DNA of 64,000 nucleotides from the NCBI GenBank assembly GCA_039602395.1, contig JBCNJP010000020.1:25274483-25338482 (forward strand), written 5' to 3'. Source of the DNA: Deinandra increscens subsp. villosa. Taxonomy: Eukaryota > Streptophyta > Magnoliopsida > Asterales > Asteraceae. Below the pieces are notes generated by a model. It worked only from the letters and a program-made list of their open reading frames with translations. It was not told the DNA's origin and searched no databases. This document shows, piece by piece, positions 53,377 through 64,000 of the stretch. Both the position numbers and the translations under genes were made by a program. Position 1 is the stretch's first letter, and each line of letters opens with the position of its first letter.

Positions 53377-56300
53377 ATGGCGGAAAAACCTCAACCGGTC
53401 CAGGTATTATACTGCGGTGTTTGTGGATTACCGGCTGAATATTGTGAATTTGGACCCGATTTTGAAAAATGCAAACCCTGGCTGATCCAAAATGCAGCCG
53501 AGATTTACCCCGAACTTCTTCAAGGTAATTGATGGTTTTCTCTTCCATCTCCTTCTTTTGGTTGAATTTGAAAACCGTTTGAATGTTTTCTGAGTATGTT
53601 TTTTTTTTAATTTTTTTTTTCAATTTCGTGATATGATACAGACCCGAGTGCGAATGGAGTAGATAGAGTTTCAAATCAGCTTCAATCGTCTTCGATTACT
53701 GATGGAAATTCGGCTTCTGGTAATATTGATTTTCTACGCTCTTTTTAGTAGTTATTAGTTTGATTCAAAATGCAGAGAGGCATAAGCATACAAACACATT
53801 TGTATGCTAATTACGTATGCTGATTTCCGCTTTAGTATAACTAGTATCTTTGCTATTCAATAAATCGATATATGAATAAGGAAAGGAATTAAAGACATTC
53901 CTATCATAAGTTGGTAAACATGGAAGGAGATAAAAGATAGAAGGGATGATATACATTCCTCTAGTAACTGCGTTCGTTGCTTTTGTTAATGATGAGCAGT
54001 CTTTATATGCAAGCTCTTTTTATGGTGTATAATTGGGCTAGGAATGTAGGAGTTCTTTACGGACTAGGGGTATGTGTGAATGGGATTCTATGCTGTCAAT
54101 TTTGAAAAAAATAATGGGAACAAGAGGCTGTTCTACATTTTAACGTGTACTTGGGGGTCTGATTCCAAAAATTTATATAAAAAACATCAAGGATATCCTT
54201 AAGCCTCAGACATACATACACCAAACTAAAACTGTTCCCAGGATTCTTTAAACACAGTCTATTCAATAACACTCATGTCTTTAAGTTATATATTCCATAA
54301 GGGGACATGAGAAAATAGAGAAAACTTTCAGAAAGAAAAAGTTCAAGCTCTCAAGAGCCGCTAAAAGCTCTGTCCCAAAGTCCAAGCATACCCTCTGTAG
54401 ATCTTTCCCTTCTGGCTACAAATGACAAAAAGTTATTGACTTGATTTTTGTAAAAAGTTAACCAGCTCCTTATAGAAAATGGTTGTACATGCACACCAAT
54501 TTGAATGATAGTGAATCGGGGATGTGATGTTTAAAATAGAAGTAGGACGTCCTATTTCCTATGGGACCAGGGGTATGCAAGTGTCAATCTGGAAGGAATG
54601 AGAATTCATAATTATCAGTTTATAACTTAAGACTAGAAAACTAAATTAAAAGATGTATCTAATGTTCTAGAGAAGTGCGTGTGGGAGGGAGAAAGGACAC
54701 AACACATATGATTTGGAACTAGGACATCTAGCCATCTAGGTTACTTGTAATGCATACTATTCCAGAAAAGCACACTGTCCTTGATTGTTTTTCTGCTGTA
54801 TATATTATATCTTCATCCAACCTCAAGCTGGTGTTCGGTTTTAGATTTTATATATAACGTGTGTATGAATTACCTTGGGAAAAGAGAGAGGGAAGCAGTT
54901 GTTATAATTTTGTAAGATTTTTGTTGGGTTTTTATGAAATGGTTAGAAAATAGATAACAATCAACACAAAATTCAAAATAATACTCGCAACGTGTTATTA
55001 TACGGGATTCCTTGACAAGAGAACGTTAGTATGTGTTTGGCAAAATAATATCTTTCCAGAAAGGTACCATGTGAACATATATCAAGGGACGTATCTGTTT
55101 TATTGTTAGTTTCTTACTACTTTTTGTTCCTTATGTTTGTATGATAGCATCTTCATCCTTAGGTTTTAAATCTTTAGCTGCAGGATCTTCAGCACCAAAG
55201 CAGGAGCCAGTAAAGAAACTTCCAGGGGGTAAGATAAAAAAGAAGGTATGAATTTGAAAAGTTATATATTTATAGTTTATGTACTTATGTTTGTATAACA
55301 TATATACAGCACATCTCACGTATCTACTTTTCGTACTATATATTTTTGCCACACAATGGATAATTCTTTACCTGGTTAAGGTTGTTCTGGATATTTTAGT
55401 AATGCTCGTTAAGCCGCCTTGGTGCCTTGTTCTTGATAATGTATATTGCTTACGCATTTCAATTTGATTTGCACCCAAGTGTAGAAAGTATTAACAGCGA
55501 TGATGTACTGACAAGGTATAAAATATATCTTTATGAAAAAAAAATAGGTAGATAAAAGCACAACTCATGTTTTTTGTGCTATATTTGACGATGTTTGGAT
55601 TGAAGGTTTGTGAATGAGAAAGGAAATGATGATTGGTAGATGACGTTTGGTTTAAGTGTATGGGTTTTAGAAATTAGGCAATAGTTGAGTCATCTCTCTC
55701 TCTCTCTCTCTCTTGTTGCTATCAATTGGTACCAAAGCTTCCGATTCCTCGGAGCTCCGGCAACCTGCAATTCGGCGGCGATTACAAATCCAGCCGGAGG
55801 TGAAATTGAATCTCCGATGACGACGATTAAAGAATTGGAAAAGGTATTGAAGGATCATGAGCGTAATATGGTGCGAATGGAGTCGGCTTCACAAGAATCA
55901 ATGGCGGAGTTACAATCAAATATGGTGAAGAACATCGAACAAGCGTTGGCGAAGGTTATGTTGCAGCAAAAACAATTGTTTGCAAATTGGCAGCAATCAC
56001 AGGGTGCCGGTGGGGGAAGACCGGTGATTGGAGGTTCTGCACCACCAGAACAGAGATGGACCCGATATGGAAAGGTGGATTTCCCTAAATTCGACGGTTC
56101 AGACGTAGAAGGAAGGATCTATTAGTGCGAACACTTCTTTGTTTTGGATCGCACACCTGAAAATATGAAGCTACGAGTCGCTGTAGTTAATTTGGAGGGC
56201 AGTGCTTTACAGTGGCATGAAGCACATGTTCGATTGCATGGTGGAATTCTTGATAATATTTCTTGGTCAGATTAGTCAGCAATTGCAAGGTTTGCTGATA

Positions 56301-59300
56301 ATGATTTGGAAGATGCCATGGAGGAATTGAAAGCATTGCATCAGGTGGATTTGTTAAAAACCTACTGTGATTCCTTTAATTTGCTATTTAATAAGGTCAG
56401 AATCACTGAAGAATATGCTATGAGTTTGTTTGTTGGGGGTCTTAAACCTGAAATTAAATGTATGATCAAGATGTTCAGGCAACAAACCTTGAGAGAAGCT
56501 TATTCATTGGCCAAACAGCAAGAGCATGCAAATACCACTAATTCAATCAATCTTCAAAGAGGTTTCATTCTTTCCCTTCAACTTTAGGAGGTAATAAAAG
56601 TACTACTGTTAGTAACAAGATTTCTGGTCTTACTAATGCTACAAAATTGCCCTTATTGCCTACAACTAATGGATCTAAAACAACTAAAAGATTGACTTTT
56701 AAAGAAGTAGAAGATAAGAGGTCCAAGGGGGAATGTTTTTGGTGTAGTGAAAGATACACTCCTGGTCATAAATGCGCAAATAGACAACTGTTTGTGGTTG
56801 AGTTGGTAGATGATGAGGAGGTTTTGGATTTTCATGAGCAGTATGATGTTCAGGAACCTCATATTTCAATTCATGCTTTGACTGGCATCTATTCTTACTC
56901 TATTTGAGAATTTTGGGATCCATTGGCACTCGCACATTACACATTTTATTGGATTCTAGTTCTACTCACAATTTTATCAATGAAGAGTTGGCACTTAAGT
57001 TGCAGTGTGCTACAGTAGAAGTTATACCTATGAAGGTTACTGTTGCTAATGATTATTAATCAAGCTGTACTAAAATGTGTACGAGTTTTAAGTGGATGAT
57101 GCAGAGTGTGTGGTTTCATGCTGATGTGTTGTTACCACTTGACAATTATGACATGGTGCTGGGTATTCAATGGTTGTCACCTTTAGGTGATATCAATTGG
57201 AACTTTAAGAAAATGACAATGGGTTTCCAATGAATGGTGTTCAATGTATATTAAAGGGCATAGAAAGCAATACACTAAGTATGTGTTCTAAGCAGTACAC
57301 AATGGATTTCCAAGTGAATGGTGTTCAATGTATACTTGTGGCCATTTTATAACAAGAACAGACCAAAAAAGTCTCAAACATTTGTTGGATCAGAAAATAA
57401 CAACCCCTTTACAACACTCTTGGTTGGTTAAATTGTTGGGTTATGATTTTCAAATTCAGTATAAAAGAGGTTCTGAGAATGTGGCTGCTGATGCCTTGTC
57501 AAGAGTGCATAGTTCTTCTTTATTCATTCTCACATTGTCTACATTTGATCCCTTATTGTTGGCCCAGATTAAAGCCAGTTGGGAAGGGGATAAGAGTTGT
57601 TATGATGTGTTTTTAAAATTGCAACAAGGTCTGGTGGTACACAATTTTACTTTGGTTGATGGTCTTCTTAAATACAAACAGAGGTTAGTAGTGGGTCATC
57701 ATAATCAATTGAGAACTGAGATTGTGCTGCTCATTCACAAGTCACCTATTGGAGTCACTCAGGAATGCATGCTACTTTAAGAAGTATGTTTTATTGGAAG
57801 GGTCAAATGAAAGATGTTAAGAATGCTATTCATTCATTTGATACCTGTCAACAAGCTAAGCATGAGAATGTAGCTTACCCAGGGCTGTTACATCCATTAC
57901 CTGTTTCAGGTTTTGTTTTTTCTGATATCAGCATGGATTTTATTACAGGTCTTCCTAAGTCTGAGGGTAAAGATGTAATTTTTGTGGTTGTGGACCGGCT
58001 GACTAAAGTATGCTCATTTTATGGCATTAACTCACCCTTTTACTGCCACTCATGTTGCTCAAGCTTTCGTTGATGGTGCCTACAAATTGCATGGCTGGCC
58101 GCAACTTCCATTGTGTCTGATAGGGATCCTGTATTCCTGAGTAAATTTTGGCAAGAATTTAATAGAATTCAAGGCATTACATTCGCCATGTCTACGGCTT
58201 ATCATCCTCAAACGGATGGCCAATCAGAAGTAGTTAACAGATGTTTGGAGATGTATCTCAGGTGTATGACATTGTGCAGGCCATCTACTTGGAAGAAATG
58301 GTTGTCTTTAGCTGAGTTCTGGTATAATACCAACTATCGTATTGCTTTAAAAACTACACCTTTCCAGGCCCTTTGTGGTTATCCTCTACCTGTCCATGTT
58401 CCTTATGTGCATAGAGATTCCAGTGTGGAAGCTGTTAATGATTTGTTTACTGCTTAAGAACAAACCTTGCAGATGTTAAAAGATGCCTTGTATATAAAGC
58501 TCAAAACCGGATGGTGCAGCAGGCTAATAGGAAGAGATCTGATAGGAACTTTGAAGTGGGCAGTTGGGTTTATTTAAGCTTCAAGCTTACAATTAGAATT
58601 CTTTGCGCTCAATTGAAGATAATAAATTGGGTCCTAAATTTTTTGGCCCTTTCCTTATTGTGGAAAAGCATGGATCTTGTGCTTACCGATTGGATTTGCC
58701 CCCTGATGCCAATATCCACCCTACATTCCATGTGTCATTATTGAAACAAGCCTCAGGACCTCCTACTGCTGTCATTCCACTGCCAACAGCTCCTCGTTTC
58801 AGTTTACACACTGCTGCAATTCTTGATACTAGGATGGTTAAGTGACGAAATCATGCTCCTGCTCAAGTGCCAGTTCATTGGAAGGGTAAATTGGTGACAG
58901 AAGCTTCTTGGGAGTTTAAGGACGAATTCAAGCTGCGTTTTCCTGATTTTGTTTGTTAATTGGATATCCTTGAGGACAAGGATATTGTTAGGGGAGGGTA
59001 TTGAACGTCAGACTGTTGGTTACTGAAAATTTAATTTCGTGAAAAAAAGTCAAATACTGCTGTATGTGAAAAATCTAAAGAATGCTCGCCATTTATTCTT
59101 CTGATAGCTAGTCCTTGCCCTAAGATACCCTGTAAACAAATATAGCTGTCAACTAGACTAAATTTTTCTGAACGTCAGACTTTTGGTTACTGAAAATTTC
59201 AATTATATGACTCAAAATAGAACGAGTTTTGTTTTTCAGGAGAAACAAGAAGTAATAATTGAGAAGGTAACACGCAACAAGCGGAAGTCTATCACCACCT

Positions 59301-60389
59301 TGAAAGGCCTTGATCTTTTTGGTAAGCTTAATGCTTTTTATGAATTTAAGTCCAGTATAAAATTTCATAATATTTTCATTTGCCCTTTGAAAACCACTTA
59401 AAATATCATATCATCCTTTCTATAATGAATAAGACAATGTTAGTTACTTATAGCTGTTTATTTCACTAAATAAACAAGCAAACATTGTTACTACGAATCA
59501 TCTCAGCACATAATGTTCTTTTTGTTTATTCGGTGAAACAGACCGTGATTACTGATTAGTAACTGATTTATTTTATTACTATATAATCGGTAAACATCTT
59601 ATTTTAGTGTTCTGAAAATCTCAACTTTTAAAAGGATGACACGAAATTGCCTCTTTATATTTTTAGAGTTGCTGTCCTCATTGATGGATATTTTTTATTT
59701 TTCTTTAAAAACTTCATGGTTTATGTCTAGAGCCTTCAGTTTTGGTGTTTATAATATTTTTGGATTCTCATAATGCATTCTAGGTGTTAAACTTAGTGAT
59801 GCTTCAAAGAAGCTTGGAAAGAAATTTGCTACTGGAGCTTCTGTTGTAAAGGTACAATTTTATTTTTTACAATTTCAGTGGCCTACACACTTCATCCCTG
59901 ATGTTAGAAAATAATTCAAGTTTTTCTTGAACAGGGGCCAACCGAGAAAGAGCAAATTGACGTACAAGGCGACATAGCATATGATATCGTCGAGTTTATC
60001 ACACATACATGGCCAGATGTAATAAACCTAGTATCTTTGGCTAAACTGCACCAAACAATAAAATAAACTTTACACTTTCTCTTATTTTAGTAGCCACATC
60101 TAAATTAGGTTCGTTATAGACACCATCTTACTGTTTATTACCGATTTTAGCAATCAAGTTATATTTTATTACCAATTGTAGCGATGGATTACCTGATATC
60201 CAGATCTTTTCAAAAATTACCGATGTGAAAAAGTGTAAATTTTTTTCCTTTATTGCATTTCCCCCCTTTAAAACTGGACTTACGATTAAGCATTTAAAAG
60301 TTTTCACTGAAAATCTGCTTGTTATATTGCAGGTTCCTGAAACAGCAATTTTTTTTATTGAAGACGGGAAAAAGGTCCCAGCGGTTTGA
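53377..60389 (+). CDS. DENR: Density-regulated protein homologue (DENR/TMA22-like), arm B' copy
   Basis: Plus-strand twin of 22426-29433. Exons 53377-53524, 53642-53719, 55148-55245, 59240-59321, 59784-59851, 59935-60018, 60333-60389 (148, 78, 98, 82, 68, 84 and 57 nt; total 615 nt, 204 aa). The start ATG is the first in frame with the zinc-binding motif YCGVCGLPAEYCEF and matches the family's MAEKPQPV N-terminus. Splice donors include GTAATT, GTATGA, GTAAGC and GTACAA. The coding sequence appears to differ from the other copy only at codon 51 (CCG here, GCG there). Both copies are open end to end, so neither is a pseudogene on sequence alone. If the copies are alleles, the species has one gene here. 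Confidence 0.95.
55728..58998 (+). mobile_element. Decayed Ty3-gypsy retrotransposon in DENR intron 3, arm B'
   Basis: Same element as 23818-27084. Gag starts near 55817 and meets a stop at 56123-56125. The zinc knuckle is near 56735, the protease relic near 56930-57050, the RNase H tail 57330-57510, integrase about 57765-58440, and the C-terminal domain 58600-58960. The polymerase core is deleted at about 57250-57335, where a 33-bp direct repeat (around 57217 and 57299) marks the joint. A 2-base insertion near 58101 breaks integrase here but not in the other copy, so this copy decayed further after they separated. Upstream lies a (CT)n run (about 55694-55713). Confidence 0.85.
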
Positions 60390-61320
60390 ACTTTCTCCCT
60401 TCGGGCTGGTGAAATATTAAGAACTTAACTGTATTCATGATAGAAACTAGAAAGAGCTGTTTTTGCTGTTCATAAACCAGTTGCTGTTATGCTCGTTTGA
60501 GGATTTTTATCATCTTGAAATCATCCTATGATATTATAGAAACTGCATATGATTTTCCATTTGAGCTATGTGAAGTTGGTGATTATTAGGCTATAGAGAC
60601 TTGCTTAAAAACCTTTTGCTTAATAACCTTTTTTCCAGCTTATTGTGTTTTTAGAACAATATATGTTTCACGGGTGTGTTATATTGCGTATTCGAATCGC
60701 TTATCTTTTGATTTGGATATTTCATTTTAACATCAGGATATCTCATTAGGACGCTTATTTTGATTATCTACGTGAAAACCCCATCATAAATAAGTAGATT
60801 GGAGGTTGCTCTTCCAAACTGTTTATTTCTAAGCTTGGTTTTTATAAAACACATTAGGATTGTGAGGAACGCTTTGTGCAGATTCATGTCAAAATTAGCG
60901 TGTTTAAGAGCTTAATATGTAAAACCAATCAAAGGGGGGTGAAAAGCTTATGAGTGACATACTTGGTAAAAAGACTAACATGTACAAGAGATTAGAGTTA
61001 TGGCTTGTTCTTTTTAAGATAATCCCAAACACCCCTATTGTGACTTGTTATAATAACAGGGCATCCAAATACCACTTCATAAATTCATATGGCCGGCCAT
61101 CCACACTATTTTATGCAGATGTTACACTATTAATTGCATCATATGTGGTCCATTTAATTGGTATACGTTGCAAATCTTTGACCATATCTACACTTAGGTA
61201 ATCTTGGTTGTTCTTGACTTTTTGGGGGCAGAAATGAAGGGGCTGACCTGCATAGATTCAAGTATTGTGGGCTAACATCAAGATTGTGGTTTGGAAGATG
61301 ATGTGATTTGCAAGCAATAT
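60390..61320. other. Region downstream of DENR, arm B'
   Basis: Inverted duplicate of about 21510-22425. The open frame at 60950-61201 is the mirror of 21629-21880 and remains unidentified. Confidence 0.4.
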
Positions 61321-61324
61321 ATGT

Positions 61325-62335
61325 TTAGACCATCATATGGTATCTATCAAAAGATTGGATGTAATCTTGAGGAATGTGACATCCTTCTTCATGGTTCATG
61401 CTGTTTTTATCTTTAACAACCAACAATTTATATAATAAAAACTAGCAAGATGCTAGAAGTGTTACACAAAGTCCAACAAGACAACAAATATACTAAAACA
61501 TAAAACACATAAAATCCGCAATTAAAAGCCGGCATAGCCCACATCATGCACGTCTTTAATACCACCAAGATACCCAAAGATGCCTCCCGATCTGATTGTT
61601 CCCACTGCTTGGTTCATGTACTTGAAGATTATTAGAATGTAGCACCAAAATCTTTGTATGCCTATCATTACGAGTTGCGAGTCGCATAAGATCGGTCAAG
61701 GTTGAGCTCAGCTCACTTTAATATAAAAGAGTCCGAGCTCAACTCGGGTTTGACCCTTTTATTATCTATAATTTATTTATTAAGTATTTAGTTATTTTAT
61801 TTATATATTATATATATTGCAATCGACATTTTTTTGGACCACAGTATGGACAATATCTAACATCAAGGGGAACAAAAGAATGGGAGTAATCTTGAGGAAT
61901 GTGACATCCTTCTTCATGGTTTATGTTTTGCATCTTTGACTTTAACCCAAAAAGATTATTAGAATCCTAGGACTAAAATCTTTATATAGGTTTCGGTTGG
62001 GATGTAAACGAGTCAAGTGCAGCTTAAGATCGTCTAAGCTAAATTTTAACTTGATTAAATGAAATAGTTCGAGGTTGACTTGGACTCGGCTAGTTTTTTT
62101 AAAATAATTAAATATTCAATTCTATTTATATATGAATATACGAACATAATTATTTACATATATATTGTAAGTAACAAAACATATTTTGGACCACAATATG
62201 GACAATATCTATAATAAAGACAATAGAAAGAGAGTAATCTTGAGGAATATGACATCCTTGTTCATGGTTCATGTATTGCATGTTTGTCTTTGACCAAATA
62301 ATTAAGATTGTAAGAATCTAGGACCAAGATCTTTG
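61325..62335 (-). repeat. Tandem triplication, arm B' copy
   Basis: Inverted counterpart of 20499-21500, including the LINE-like insertion (about 61390-61610). Same exon-like cores. Confidence 0.6.
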
Positions 62336-64000
62336 TATGTACTACACCATTATTCACTGCTTCATTAGAAATGGAATATTCTTGTAAAGTAATTTGGTGT
62401 TTAAGGTGTGTTTGGTGCAATTCAAATGAAACCCTCGACTCGTCAATCTTCATATATATATTTCATAGATACGTTTAGATTTAGTGTTGGAGGTAGTGGG
62501 TGTTTGGACTAGCGTATAAAAGTTTCAAACTAATTATGAGATTATGACTTAATTAGAGTTGAAATTATTCATTTTTAATGTCTCAATAAACATATTTTGT
62601 ATCCATTTATTAATAAACATGACTCGTGTAAACCGTCTATCTAATCTAAGCCGGTCAATATGTTTGATGGGCTTGTAAATGGTTTGCATGTCAATTAAAT
62701 CTATACTATATATTATAATACATTTGAGAATAACTGTTATTTCTTAAAGAATTAAGAATTTAAGGAGGAAATCTCGCCTTTGTCCATTATGTTATTAATA
62801 GAAAAAAGTAACCGAATAAACAATTCATAATAAAATTATTTTAGAGATATATTTACGTTGTTTCAATGAATTTTGAAATATTATTTTTATTTTATATAAG
62901 TTTAAACTTTCAAACACTTAAAGTTATTGATACTTCAGGCAGATACACAATCTAGTATGTTAAATGTGTCATAAAAATGAGTTTAGTGATTGACCTTGTA
63001 AAATAAATATTGTTATTTTTTAAAGGAGTTAGACAGCTTAATTTTGATAAAATTGGAACATAACTTGTCATGAAGATTTAGATAAGGTAACCTGAAACCT
63101 AATTATTCTTGTTTCGTAATCCCAAATGCAAATTCCTTCATCTAGAAACAATTAAAAAAGTTAAAGTCAAGTCAACACCATAATTTTATTGGGGGATCGA
63201 ATAAATAAAAGCTTTTCAACGTTAAGAACTAAAAGTCTATTTACAATGATGTAATTTAGATCTCTCAAAGTTGATACGATGATGCTATTAATCAGAGTTA
63301 ATTATGGGGTTGGTTTGTTTCTAAAATTATTTTAAAAAGTTAATATCTAAAGTATTACAAATAAAAAAAACGCATTTAAAGTTAAAAAATATATTATATA
63401 CTAGATACGACGGGCATGCGTTGACGCGCAATTGACCATTTAGATAACACGGATACACAAAATGATGTTATTGCTAAAATACAATTTATAAAAGATAATA
63501 CTAGAAAAAGGTTAGGCAACGACGTTAAAAAAAAGACATAGTTAAATATAATATTAAAAAAATGAGATATTTAAAAACAACAATATAAAACTAAAACTAA
63601 AGCACTTTAAAAAAATAATTTAAAATGAATAAAAAACTAAAATAGCAACATAAAAAATAAAGACCATCACACAAAGTACATAAAATTAAAAACCTAAAAA
63701 AGAACCGTGTCAAAATAAAACTAAAACAAAAGAAAAAAGAAAAACAAGAAAAAAAAGAGAATATACTATGTGTCACGTGGCCAATGATATATATCATACG
63801 CACCAAAATGATATCATAAGATTGTAACGATGAAATTGAGGAAAAAAAACACTTAATTTTACTTGAATAGATTTGGTTTTCTCAATGAAATCAACAAAAG
63901 CTATTTTATGTATAAACACCATGCACGGAATAAACAGAAATGTTCGAATTACAATATAAAGATAGAAAGAAATAAACTGAAAACAGTTTCCAAAAATATA
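62336..64000. other. AT-rich non-coding DNA in arm B'
   Basis: Inverted duplicate of about 18831-20498. No gene recognised; open frames here reflect A/T-rich composition. Confidence 0.45.

Larger units (their letters stand above)
53115..64000. repeat. Inverted duplicate arm B' (pairs with 18831-29680)
   Basis: Inverted near-identical partner of arm B. It begins at the first base after a 500-base N gap and still matches at the last base of the window, so both limits are technical. It carries the plus-strand DENR gene copy. Confidence 0.95.

Noticed and set aside
53249..53674. 141-codon frame antisense to DENR exons 1 and 2
   Set aside because: Shadow of the DENR coding exons and intron 1; the sense strand has the zinc-binding motif and correct splicing. 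The same applies to 29262-29561.
59003..59205. Pair of ~35-bp direct repeats as LTRs of the intronic gypsy element
   Set aside because: Both copies lie on the same side (after the purine tract), they are too short, and one belongs to the host intron next to exon 4.
1..64000. Natural giant palindrome or amplicon as the preferred explanation of the inverted arms
   Set aside because: The unit is split at a MULE exactly where the placeholder gaps lie and the halves rejoin with a 7-base overlap, which fits misplacement of a homologous contig better. Kept only as an alternative.

Overview
This is plant nuclear DNA: AT-rich, intron-containing and dense with transposable elements. The element families (PIF/Harbinger with a separate Myb-like ORF1, hAT MITEs, Ty1-copia and Ty3-gypsy remnants, a tRNA-type SINE, long-TIR MULE) fit a eudicot. 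From the look of the repeats I would guess Asteraceae, but no single gene proves it. No bacterial operons, CRISPR arrays or structural RNA genes are visible.

The main feature is a split inverted duplication. Segment A (1-8965) returns inverted as A' (29674-39099). Segment B (18831-29680) returns inverted as B' (53115-64000). B and A' are contiguous. A and B' are the two halves of the reverse complement of B+A', separated by 44 kb. That 44 kb starts with a MULE-like element whose last base lies against a 500-N gap, and B' starts directly after a second 500-N gap. The simplest reading is that the piece between the gaps (10904-52614) is an alternative haplotig or paralogous contig scaffolded into a small gap in its own homologue. 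A real inverted duplication is not excluded.

Region by region: 1-8965 holds a hAT MITE, a Helitron-like insertion carrying a gag-only LTR retrotransposon, a LINE fragment and a decayed Harbinger ORF1. 8966-10402 is the MULE. 10904-18830 holds copia debris, MITEs, a cluster of tiny hairpins and LTR-like DNA. 18831-29680 holds a complete seven-exon DENR/TMA22-like gene (minus strand) with a decayed Ty3-gypsy element in intron 3. 29674-39099 holds the second ORF1 relic, an LTR-like fragment, a SINE and a second Helitron-like insertion carrying a tyrosyl-tRNA synthetase exon. 39100-52614 holds the only other plausible host gene (148 aa, 41833-42279), a truncated hAT element with a TTF-zinc-finger transposase, a long foldback hairpin, a LINE-type tail and a nearly complete PIF/Harbinger element. 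53115-64000 is the second DENR copy.

The likely working host genes are therefore the DENR homologue (translation re-initiation and 40S recycling; two copies here) and the small uncharacterised gene. Nearly everything else is transposon. Because the two copies differ by whole insertions, they supply empty sites that define several element ends precisely.
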